Part shown: positions 55,079 to 64,000 of the stretch, in pieces
How positions within the stretch are numbered: position 1 is the stretch's first letter
How the letters are laid out: every line of letters starts with the position of its first letter
From: Streptomyces netropsis
Lineage (GTDB): Bacteria > Actinomycetota > Actinomycetes > Streptomycetales > Streptomycetaceae
Length of the DNA stretch: 64,000 nt
NCBI RefSeq assembly: GCF_014203545.1
Contig: NZ_JACHJG010000001.1
Span: 1-64,000, forward strand
Direction of reading: 5' to 3'
The notes under the pieces: model-generated
Seen by the model: only the letters and a program-made list of their open reading frames with translations
What the model was told of the DNA's origin: nothing
The model's database searches: none
Translations under genes and position numbers: made by a program

Positions 55079-55176
55079 GCGACGCACACGAGGCCACCGG
55101 GCCGTGGACGAGGGCGACCCGCTGCTCCGTCCCGTGGGCCTCGTGGGCGGAGAACGCAACGATGGAGCAGTGGTGA
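55075..55176 (+). CDS. Leader ORF 2 upstream of clpS (duplicated)
   Basis: A 33-codon frame, [16 protein letters not shown] onward, about 80% identical to leader 1 with a 9-base in-frame insertion. It ends with TGA that overlaps the GTG of clpS (GTGA). A GGAG in ATGGAG lies just upstream of both this GTG and the clpS GTG. Translational coupling of the chain is likely if expressed. Confidence 0.5.
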   Translation: MSDAHEATGPWTRATRCSVPWASWAENATMEQW

Positions 55177-55475
55177 GCGTCGCACCGGTCGAGATCGAAC
55201 GTCCCGAGTCGAGCGAGGCCCCCTACGCGGTGGCCGAACCGGACGTCCCCTGGGTCACGTTGGTCCACAACGACCCCGTCAATCTCATGAGTTATGTGAC
55301 GTACGTCTTCCAGGCGTACTTCGGCTATTCCAAGGACAAGGCACACCGACTGATGCTCGACGTGCACCACAAGGGCCGCGCCACGGTCTCCAGCGGCAGC
55401 CGCGAGGAGATGGAGCGCGACGTGCAGGCGATGCACGGCTACGGCCTCTGGGCGACCCTGTCGCAGGACCGCTGA
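55173..55475 (+). CDS. clpS: ATP-dependent Clp protease adaptor ClpS
   Basis: A 100-residue adaptor that delivers N-degron substrates to ClpA/ClpC-ClpP. Core motifs: [40 protein letters not shown], and [17 protein letters not shown]. The N-terminal 20 residues are flexible. GTG 55173 is chosen because of the GGAG five bases upstream; a GTG one codon earlier is possible. The stop overlaps the DUF2017 start (TGATG). Preceded by two leader ORFs. Confidence 0.94.
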   Translation: MSVAPVEIERPESSEAPYAVAEPDVPWVTLVHNDPVNLMSYVTYVFQAYFGYSKDKAHRLMLDVHHKGRATVSSGSREEMERDVQAMHGYGLWATLSQDR

Positions 55476-56083
55476 TGGCCGGGCACTTCGAGCCGCTCCC
55501 CGGCGGCGGGGCCGCCGTGGTCCTGGACGAGGTCGAGGTCTCCATCCTGCGCAGCCTGGCCGTGCAGCTCCTGGAGCTGATCGGGCCCGGCGCCGACCAG
55601 GGCCCGGAAGAAGCCGACCCGCTCGCCCGGCTCTTCGCCGAGGGCCCGAGCGAGCCGCCCGCCGATCCCGCACTGGCCCGGCTCTTCCCCGACGCCTACG
55701 GCGCCCCCGGCTCCGAGCAGGACGCGCAGGCCCGCGCGTACGCCGCCGAATTCCGCCGCTACACCGAGAACGACCTGCGCGCCCGCAAGCGTGACGACGC
55801 CCTCGCCGTCGTGCACGCGCTCGACTCGCTGACCCTGGACGGCGGCGACGACGGCGGTGACAGCGACGCCGTGCTGCGGCTGTCGGCCGACGAGTGCCGG
55901 CAGTGGCTCGGCGCGCTCAACGACCTGCGCCTCGCCATCGGGACCCGGCTGGAGATCGGCGACGAGGACGACAGCGACGAGCTCTTCCGGCTGCCGGACG
56001 AGGACCCGCGCAAGCCGATGGTGATGGCGTACCTGTGGCTCGGGGGTCTGCAGGAGACGCTCGTCGAGTCACTGATGGCCTAG
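55475..56083 (+). CDS. DUF2017 protein, coupled to clpS
   Basis: A 202-residue protein of unknown function always found next to clpS in actinobacteria. It has VLDEVEVSILRSLAVQLLEL near the start, AEFRRYTENDLRARKRDDAL and RLSADECRQWLGALNDLRLA in the middle, and a YLWLGGLQETLVESLMA tail. ATG 55475 overlaps the clpS stop, so a role related to ClpS or Clp proteolysis is plausible. Confidence 0.9.
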   Translation: MAGHFEPLPGGGAAVVLDEVEVSILRSLAVQLLELIGPGADQGPEEADPLARLFAEGPSEPPADPALARLFPDAYGAPGSEQDAQARAYAAEFRRYTENDLRARKRDDALAVVHALDSLTLDGGDDGGDSDAVLRLSADECRQWLGALNDLRLAIGTRLEIGDEDDSDELFRLPDEDPRKPMVMAYLWLGGLQETLVESLMA

Positions 56084-56207
56084 TGGCGGCGCAGCGCGCT
56101 GCGCCGCCATGTGCCGCTTCAGGCCGCCCGGAGGCTCCGCGGGTGGCCCGGGGCCGGTAAGGGGTCGGCCCGGGATGTCCCGATCCCCCGGGTTCGGGCG
56201 GCCGGGA

Positions 56208-56253
56208 TGTCCGGAATACGGACACCCGGCGAGGGGTGTCCGATCACCGGACA
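56208..56253. promoter_or_regulatory. Two TGTCCG-N5-CGGACA palindromes
   Basis: TGTCCG-GAATA-CGGACA at 56208-56224 and TGTCCG-ATCAC-CGGACA at 56237-56253 have identical arms and centres 29 bp apart. A weaker match (TGTCCCGATCCCCCGGG) lies at 56176. Likely paired operators for a dimeric regulator not encoded nearby. Confidence 0.65.
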
Positions 56254-56327
56254 TTCCACCCCGCATAACGATCCCGTCACCGTAGTGGCAGCATTTGGTG
56301 CTGCTCTTTACATTTGTCCTACTTCGC

Positions 56328-56345
56328 GTGTGACGCCGGTCACAC
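56328..56345. promoter_or_regulatory. CRP-type site GTGTGAC-N4-GTCACAC
   Basis: A perfect palindrome matching TGTGA-N6-TCACA, the cAMP-CRP consensus. It lies about 180 bp before the permease start. Confidence 0.65.
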
Positions 56346-56526
56346 TCCGTTGAACGATCTCCTGTCCGCGTGTGATAAATCTTCACGACCTGCCTCCGTG
56401 ACGCCACCCATGTCACGGCGGGAGCGCTTAGCCGGCCGACCGTCGGCGTTTTTTCAGGAACTCCATCCGGGGGGATCGGGACCCGATCCGGACGCACCGG
56501 GTCGGTATGGAGAAAGGCGCACCACC

Positions 56527-58017
56527 ATGACCTCTGAGCAGGTCGCGGACCGTACCGCAGACGCGGGGACCGCAGGGCAGGACGGAAGCGGACAGGACGC
56601 TTCCGAGGGTTACCAGCGTGGTCTGGGCAACCGACAGATCCAGATGATCGCCATCGGCGGTGCCATCGGCACCGGCCTGTTTCTCGGCGCGGGCACGGCC
56701 ATTCACAAGGCGGGGCCCAGCCTGATCCTGGCCTACGCGATAGCCGGCCTCGTCATCTTCTTCATCATGCGGGCGCTCGGTGAGCTGCTCATGTACCGCC
56801 CGGTCTCGGGCTCCTTCTCCGACTACGCACGTGAGTTCCTCGGCCCCTTCTGGGGGTACGTGACCGGCTGGACGTACTGGCTCTTCTGGGTCGTCACCGG
56901 CATCACCGAGGTCACCGCGGCAGCGACCTATGTGAACTTCTGGACCAAGGACAGCAGCTTCCACATCCCGCAGTGGGCGTCGGCGCTGGCCTTCACGGTC
57001 ATCCTCTACTTCGCCAACCTGATCTCCGTGAAGCTCTTCGGTGAGCTGGAGTTCTGGTTCTCCATGGTCAAGGTCACCGCCATCATCGGCATGATCCTGA
57101 TCGGCATCGGCGTGATCACGGTCGGCTTCTCCGACGCCGGTGACACCGCCACCTTCACCAACCTCTGGTCGCACTCCGGCTTCTTCCCCAACGGCATCCG
57201 CAGCACGCTGATGACGCTGCAGATCGTGATGTTCGCCTTCCTCGCCGTCGAGCTCGTCGGCGTCACCGCGGGCGAGGCCAAGGACCCGAAGAAGACCCTG
57301 CCCAAGGCGATCAACACCGTCCCGTGGCGCATCGCGGTCTTCTACATCGGCGCCCTGATCATCATCCTGTCCGTCGTCCCGTGGACCGAGTTCATGCCGG
57401 GCGTCAGCCCGTTCGTGGCGGCCTTCGAGAAGATCGGCCTGCCGGCCGGTGCCGGCATCGTCAACTTCGTGGTCCTGACCGCGGCGCTGTCCTCCTGCAA
57501 CTCCGGCATGTACTCCACCGGCCGCATGCTGCGCGACCTCGCGCTCAACGGCCAGGGCCCGAAGTTCCTGGGACACCTCACCAAGAACGGTCTGCCGCTG
57601 CGCGGCACCAGCGTCTCCGCCGCGCTGATGCTCGTCGGTGTGTGGATCAACTACCAGTGGCCGGGCGAGGCGTTCAACTACGTCGTCTCCTTCGCGACCA
57701 TCTCCGGTATGTGGGCCTGGATCATGATCCTGGTCGCCCAGCTCCGCTACCGCCGCAAGGCCGACCGCGGCGAGCTCCCGCAGTCCGAGTTCCGCGCCCC
57801 CGGCGCCCCTTGGACGAGCCTCTTCGCCCTTGCCTTCATCTTCATGGTCATCGTGCTGATGGGCATCGACGAGAACTCGCGCGTCTCGCTCTACTGCGCG
57901 CCCATCTGGGCCGCGATCATGGTCGTCTCCTACTACGTCCTCAAGAGCCGTAACCCGCAGGCCTTCGCCCGCAAGGACTACACGGTCCACGTCGACGAGG
58001 TCGAGAAGACCCACTGA
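56527..58017 (+). CDS. Amino-acid permease (APC superfamily, AAT family)
   Basis: A 496-residue permease with 12 spans. The first-span motif is IGGAIGTGLFLGAGTAIHKA, then GPSLILAYAIAGLVIFFIMR and the EAKDPKKTLPKAIN loop typical of the AAT/GABA-permease group. Similar transporters carry D-Ser/D-Ala/Gly, Phe or GABA; the substrate is not decided by sequence. ATG 56527 follows gagaaaggcgc. The gene sits alone between clpS-DUF2017 and mec, with its own terminator. Confidence 0.9.
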   Translation: MTSEQVADRTADAGTAGQDGSGQDASEGYQRGLGNRQIQMIAIGGAIGTGLFLGAGTAIHKAGPSLILAYAIAGLVIFFIMRALGELLMYRPVSGSFSDYAREFLGPFWGYVTGWTYWLFWVVTGITEVTAAATYVNFWTKDSSFHIPQWASALAFTVILYFANLISVKLFGELEFWFSMVKVTAIIGMILIGIGVITVGFSDAGDTATFTNLWSHSGFFPNGIRSTLMTLQIVMFAFLAVELVGVTAGEAKDPKKTLPKAINTVPWRIAVFYIGALIIILSVVPWTEFMPGVSPFVAAFEKIGLPAGAGIVNFVVLTAALSSCNSGMYSTGRMLRDLALNGQGPKFLGHLTKNGLPLRGTSVSAALMLVGVWINYQWPGEAFNYVVSFATISGMWAWIMILVAQLRYRRKADRGELPQSEFRAPGAPWTSLFALAFIFMVIVLMGIDENSRVSLYCAPIWAAIMVVSYYVLKSRNPQAFARKDYTVHVDEVEKTH

Positions 58018-58039
58018 CGCACCCGCCGTCCGAAGCACC

Positions 58040-58077
58040 CGGGCCCGTCCGTACCACTCTCGGTACGGACGGGCCCG
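58040..58077 (+). terminator. Terminator after the permease
   Basis: cgggcccgtccgtacc and its exact inverse form a 16-bp stem around actctc, 22 bp after the stop codon and 20 bp before mec. Confidence 0.9.
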
Positions 58078-58096
58078 TCTGCATATCCTGACGAAC

Positions 58097-58519
58097 ATGC
58101 TGACCATTACCCAGGCCCTGTACGACCAGATCGTCGCGCACGCCCGCGCCGACCACCCCGACGAGGCGTGCGGCGTGGTGGCCGGCCCGGCCGGCAGCGG
58201 CCGCCCCGAGCGGTTCGTCCCGATGCTCAACGCGGCCCGCTCGCCCACGTTCTACGAGTTCGACTCCACCGACCTCTTCAAGCTCTACCGCGACATGGAC
58301 GACCGCGACGAGGAACCCGTCGTCATCTACCACTCGCACACCGCGACCGAGGCCTACCCCTCCCGCACGGACATCGGCCTCGCGAGCGAGCCCGGCGCCC
58401 ACTACGTCCTCGTCTCCACCGCCGACACCGACGACGCCGGGCCCTTCCAGTTCCGCTCGTACCGCATCGTGGACGGCGTGGTGACCGAGGAGGACGTGCG
58501 CGTCGTCGAGGCGTACTGA
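58097..58519 (+). CDS. mec: JAMM/MPN metalloprotease Mec (CysO processing)
   Basis: A 140-residue Mov34/MPN protease. The metal motif is complete: Glu23 (DEACGVV), His79 and His81 (YHSHTATEAYPSRTD) and Asp92. In M. tuberculosis Mec cleaves the cysteine adduct from CysO; here its own cysO and cysM follow. ATG 58097 gives MLTITQALYDQ. A leader peptide sits between this gene and cysO. Confidence 0.93.
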   Translation: MLTITQALYDQIVAHARADHPDEACGVVAGPAGSGRPERFVPMLNAARSPTFYEFDSTDLFKLYRDMDDRDEEPVVIYHSHTATEAYPSRTDIGLASEPGAHYVLVSTADTDDAGPFQFRSYRIVDGVVTEEDVRVVEAY

Positions 58520-58606
58520 CCGACGTAACCCGGCCAACAAGATCCGATGGTCCGCAATGCGGGACGAACTTCCGGCGCGAGCAGGGGGAATCGATACCAT
58601 GTGCCC

Positions 58607-60035
<1,429 letters not shown>

Positions 60036-60039
60036 GCCT

Positions 60040-60215
60040 GTCCGGCGGATCTTCGTGGATCGGCGAGCGGCGTTGGGGGCACCTCCCGGCGGTAGCCGGT
60101 GGAGCGTGCGATCGCACGGCGGAGGGTCGCCCTCGTACCGGGCGCACTCGGGCGGCCCCGGCAACGCGGCGAGTGCGCGTGCCGGGCGCCGGGAGCCCAC
60201 GAAGATCCGCCGGAC
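60040..60215. mobile_element. MITE-like element with 19-bp terminal inverted repeats
   Basis: GTCCGGCGGATCTTCGTGG at 60040-60058 is exactly inverted at 60197-60215. The 176-bp interior holds gttgggggcacctcccggcg and other modules of the dispersed repeat family. No coding sequence. It may be a MITE or a large hairpin; target-site duplication is not clear. Confidence 0.55.
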
Positions 60216-60219
60216 GGGC

Positions 60220-60663
60220 CCGGGGAAGGCCCTGCCCTCCCCGGGCGCGGACCGGAGGGCCGGACCGGCCGTGGGTGCCGCCTCGGACGTAGGGGCTGCG
60301 CCCCGGCGGCCGGCTTCCGCCTCCGCGCCGGGCACGGCCCGAACGGCGACGGCCGGCCGCCGCCCGGGCGGCACCCGGATGCGGGCCCGCGAGGGTCGGC
60401 CCCGGGCCCCGGCCGGTCCCGCGGGGACGGGCCGACCACGGGCGCTGCCTCACCCGTAGGGGCTGCCCTGGCGGTCGGGCTCCGTCTCCGCGCCGGACAC
60501 CGCCGAGCGGTGGTCCGGCCCCGGCCTCGAACCGGGCCGACGGTGGACGGTCCGACCGAGGGCCCGCCCCGGGCGGAGCGCTCGCGCCGAGCGGTCGGGC
60601 AGGGCCCGATCGGCGACGGCCGGGTACCGGCCGGGCGAACACCCCAGAGGGTGACGGCCGGCG
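60220..60663. other. Non-coding region with degenerate direct duplication
   Basis: About 440 bp with no supported gene. Sequences near 60277 (gccgcctcggacgtaggggc) and 60444 (gctgcctcacccgtaggggc) start a ~85-bp diverged direct repeat 167 bp apart. Very high GC; no promoter elements recognised. Confidence 0.55.
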
Positions 60664-61128
60664 TCAGCCCAGATGGCGCACCTGGTCCCACACGGCCGGG
60701 TCCACCTCGCCCTGACGGCGCCGGAAGTCCCCCAGCGGCACCCGGCGCAGCTCACCCGACTCCAGGAAGCTCTCCCGCCCCTGCGCGTCGACCACCGATC
60801 CCGGAGCGAGCGGGATCACCCCCGGGCGCTCGTCGTGGTACCGGCTGGTGATCTTCGCGACCAGAGCCGTGTTCCCGTGCACGGACAGCACCAGACACGG
60901 CCGGTCCTTGCCCCCGGGCCCGTCCTCGTACGGCACCCGCGCCCACCAGATCTCCCGGGCGCGCGGCCGCCCCGGCGTCGCCCGCGGCACCGGACGACGG
61001 GCCGGCGGGCGTCCCCGCACGCCCGTACGCCGCGCCCGGCCGCGCAGCCGGCCCAGCCCGTCCACCAACGCCGCCGCGAGGCCCAACGCCGCGGCCGCGG
61101 CCACCGCGAGCCACCACGAGGTGTCCAC
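60664..61128 (-). CDS. Membrane-anchored PemK/MazF-like protein
   Basis: A 154-residue protein. An N-terminal span, WWLAVAAAAALGLAAALVDG, is followed by an Arg-rich linker and a PemK/MazF-like fold: REIWWARVPYEDGPGGKDRP, VLSVHGNTALVAKITSRYHD and EVDPAVWDQVRHLG. GTG 61128 is supported by ggagg eight bases upstream. No antitoxin gene is beside it. Toxin activity is not established for the anchored form. Confidence 0.8.
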   Translation of the reverse strand: MDTSWWLAVAAAAALGLAAALVDGLGRLRGRARRTGVRGRPPARRPVPRATPGRPRAREIWWARVPYEDGPGGKDRPCLVLSVHGNTALVAKITSRYHDERPGVIPLAPGSVVDAQGRESFLESGELRRVPLGDFRRRQGEVDPAVWDQVRHLG

Positions 61129-61368
61129 GCCCACTCCCTCCGGCCGTCGCCCATGCCGTGCCCGATGCCCCGACCGTACCGGTGCTCCCCCTCTCGTTCC
61201 CCCTGCCGGAGCACCCCTCACCCGCCCCGGCGCGACACGGGCAGCGGCGTCCTTACCGGTGACTTCGCCCACAACGTCCCCCCACGGAGGAGCGACCGCC
61301 CGTCCCGCGCTTTACGCTCGACGCACCGCATGGCCCCCCGTAACGAGCCCACGGAGGTTCAGGCCCGC

Positions 61369-62121
61369 ATGAAGCTCACCGTCGTCGGATGCTCGGGGTC
61401 GTTCCCGTCCACGGAATCGGCCTGCTCGAGCTACCTCGTCGAGGCCGACGGCTTCCGGCTGCTCCTCGACATGGGCAATGGCGCCCTCGGCGAGCTACAG
61501 CGCCACATCGGTCTCTACGACCTCGACGCCGTGCTGCTGTCCCATCTGCACCCGGACCACTGCATCGACATGTGCGGCTACTTCGTCGCCCGCTACTACC
61601 GCCACGACGGCGGCCGCGCCGCGGCCATCCCCGTCTACGGGCCGGAGGGCACGGAGGAGCGGCTGAGCACCGCCTACGGCGACGTCCCGCACGAGGCCTC
61701 CATGCGCGAGGTCTTCGACTTCCGCACGCTGACCCCCGGCAAGTTCACCCTCGGCCCCTTCACGATCCGCACCGACCGGGTCCGCCACCCGGTCGAGGCC
61801 TTCGCCTTCCGGGTCGAGAACGGCGACCGCTCCCTCGTCTACTCCGGCGACACCGGCCCCTGCGAGGCCCTGCACGACCTCGCCCTGGACACGGACCTCC
61901 TGCTGTGCGAGGCGTCCTTCACCCACGGCAAGGAGGACATCCCGGACCTCCACCTCAACGGCCGCGAGGCCGGTGAACAGGCCGCCCGCGCCCGCGTCGC
62001 CCGTCTCGTCCTCACCCACATCCCCCCGTGGACCGACCCCCTCGCCAACCTCCGCGACGCCCGTTCGGTCTACGACGGCCCGGCCGAGCTGGCCCGCGCC
62101 GGAGCGGTGTACGAGCTGTAG
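61369..62121 (+). CDS. MBL-fold metallohydrolase, Rv1339-like (putative cAMP phosphodiesterase)
   Basis: A 250-residue metallo-beta-lactamase-fold protein. Metal motif SHLHPDHCID (His59, His61, Asp63, His64), YSGDTGPCEALHDLA, LLLCEASFTHG and LVLTHIPPWTDPLANL. This arrangement and the neighbours (cysM, pncB-clpS) match M. tuberculosis Rv1339, reported as an atypical cAMP phosphodiesterase. ATG 61369 aligns with that family; ATG 61330 is an upstream alternative. A CRP-type site at 56.3 kb in the same locus is notable. Confidence 0.85.
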   Translation: MKLTVVGCSGSFPSTESACSSYLVEADGFRLLLDMGNGALGELQRHIGLYDLDAVLLSHLHPDHCIDMCGYFVARYYRHDGGRAAAIPVYGPEGTEERLSTAYGDVPHEASMREVFDFRTLTPGKFTLGPFTIRTDRVRHPVEAFAFRVENGDRSLVYSGDTGPCEALHDLALDTDLLLCEASFTHGKEDIPDLHLNGREAGEQAARARVARLVLTHIPPWTDPLANLRDARSVYDGPAELARAGAVYEL

Positions 62122-62144
62122 CACCGGCGCCCGCCCGCGGGCAT

Positions 62145-62186
62145 GACGAAGCCCCCGACAACCGTGCGCGTCGCGGGGGCTTCGTC
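62145..62186. terminator. Bidirectional terminator between the MBL gene and nagE2
   Basis: gacgaagcccccg and cgggggcttcgtc form a perfect 13-bp stem between the two convergent genes. Confidence 0.88.
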
Positions 62187-62208
62187 GTCCAGGGGAGGAC
62201 GGGAAGAG

Positions 62209-63501
<1,293 letters not shown>

Positions 63502-63549
63502 CGGATTCCTCCAGGTGAGGCGGGCGCTCGGGAAGGGGGTCGGCCCGCT

Positions 63550-63582
63550 TATGGTCTACACCACTCAGTGGTTTAGACCTGT
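63550..63582. promoter_or_regulatory. Two adjacent DasR-like (dre) sites upstream of nagE2
   Basis: TATGGTCTACACCACT (63550-63565) and AGTGGTTTAGACCTGT (63567-63582) match the dre consensus ACTGGTCTAGACCAGT at most positions, the second better. One base separates them. DasR, a GntR repressor released by GlcN-6-P, controls nagE2 in S. coelicolor. Confidence 0.75.
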
Positions 63583-63640
63583 TGTAGCACGTGAAGCGGG
63601 CATAAAGGAATCCATACTTCCATGGCCTGAGCCACACGCC

Positions 63641-63676
63641 GAACGGCCCCCGGGTCCAAGGACTCGGGGGCCGTTC
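63641..63676 (-). terminator. Terminator after the second EIIC gene
   Basis: gaacggcccccg and cgggggccgttc form a perfect 12-bp stem, about 60 bp past the stop of the distal EIIC gene and before nagE2 promoter elements. Confidence 0.85.
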
Positions 63677-63731
63677 CGCCCGGCGGGCAAGGGGTCGGCG
63701 CAGCGTCACGCTCCCCTCACTTCGCGTTCCG

Positions 63732-64000
63732 CTATTTGACGTTCTCCTGCTCGATTTCCTCCGCTACCTCCTCCGGCTCCCGCCCCGGAGTCGGCAGATC
63801 GAACTTCGTGATCGCGAAGCGGAAGATCGCGTAATAGACCACGGCGAAACACAGCCCGATCGGAATGATCAACCATGGCTTGGTCGCCAGCCCCCAGTTG
63901 ATGACGTAGTCGATCAGCCCCGCCGAGAAGCTGAAGCCGTCGTGCACCCCCAGCTCCCACGTGATCGCCATCGACGCGCCGGTGAGCAGCGCGTGCACCA
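63732..64000 (-). CDS. nagE1: PTS permease EIIC (NagE1-like), C-terminal part
   Basis: The last 89 codons of a second EIIC; the gene continues past the window. The segment is highly similar to the end of nagE2 (WELGVHDGFSFSAGLIDYVI; PWLIIPIGLCFAVVYYAIFR; ITKFDLPTPGREPEE). In S. coelicolor nagE1 stands next to nagE2 and nagF. The tail is acidic (EVAEEIEQENVK) where nagE2 ends AELAKAEAK. Confidence 0.8.
   Translation of the reverse strand, partial: VHALLTGASMAITWELGVHDGFSFSAGLIDYVINWGLATKPWLIIPIGLCFAVVYYAIFRFAITKFDLPTPGREPEEVAEEIEQENVK

Larger units (their letters stand above)
56084..56527 (+). other. Regulatory gap before the amino-acid permease
   Basis: About 440 bp without a gene. It contains two TGTCCG-N5-CGGACA palindromes, a perfect CRP-type palindrome, and an AT-rich stretch (tgctctttacatttgtcctac, 56301-56321) suited to a promoter. 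The leader is long, so mRNA-level control is also possible. Confidence 0.6.

Overview
The window is very GC-rich, with GTG and TTG starts, ATGA-type start/stop overlaps and long inverted-repeat terminators. It carries marker genes (an SsgA-like sporulation protein, HupA-type HU, DasR-like operators, WhiJ-type regulators) that point to a Streptomyces chromosome. The core gene order (malic enzyme - HU - murA; ssg - glcD - hppD; pncB - clpS - DUF2017; mec - cysO - cysM; nagE genes) is the usual actinobacterial/Streptomyces backbone. This placement is from memory, not from a search.

Layout. 1-3.7 kb: end of malic enzyme, HU, murA (minus strand), YqgE/AlgH, DUF3039. 3.9-7.1 kb: a sugar ABC binding lipoprotein followed by an in-frame chimera of an ABC permease and the C-terminal part of a GH20 hexosaminidase. 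7.4-13.1 kb: a three-gene, translationally coupled xanthine-dehydrogenase-family molybdoenzyme operon with unusual features. 13.3-19 kb: a pseudokinase and two Hanks-type Ser/Thr kinases with beta-propeller-like C-terminal sensors. 19-25.8 kb: a type VII secretion-like set (WXG-like proteins, a mycosin protease, a DUF1023 hydrolase, a lipoprotein and a small membrane protein), lower in GC towards its end. 26-28 kb: a WhiJ/DUF397/ATPase regulatory group. 28-34.4 kb: small membrane proteins, a tRNA-Cys, an Asp-nucleophile-like alpha/beta hydrolase, a LysR regulator with cysteine dioxygenase and a YeiH exporter, and an MFS pump. 34.5-42.3 kb: helicase, IclR regulator, Lon-like S16 protease, and a four-gene osmoprotectant ABC transporter (minus). 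42.4-49.3 kb: Lrp regulator divergent from hppD, glcD, SsgA-like protein, two RDD membrane proteins. 49.5-52 kb: a secreted M6 metalloprotease. 52.7-64 kb: NAD salvage (pncA, pncB), clpS with duplicated leader ORFs, an amino-acid permease with a CRP-like site, cysteine synthesis from a protein thiocarboxylate (mec-cysO-cysM) with a Cys leader peptide, a membrane-anchored PemK-like protein, an Rv1339-like metallohydrolase and PTS GlcNAc permeases under two DasR-like sites.

How genes work together. The GlcNAc PTS at the right edge and the damaged sugar-ABC/hexosaminidase locus at the left suggest that amino-sugar uptake relies on the PTS. The kinase plus type VII-like block is the best candidate for an undescribed system: sensor kinases and a pseudokinase next to a mycosin and a probable effector-immunity pair. 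Dispersed inverted repeats built around GCCCGTCCGGCG punctuate many operon ends.
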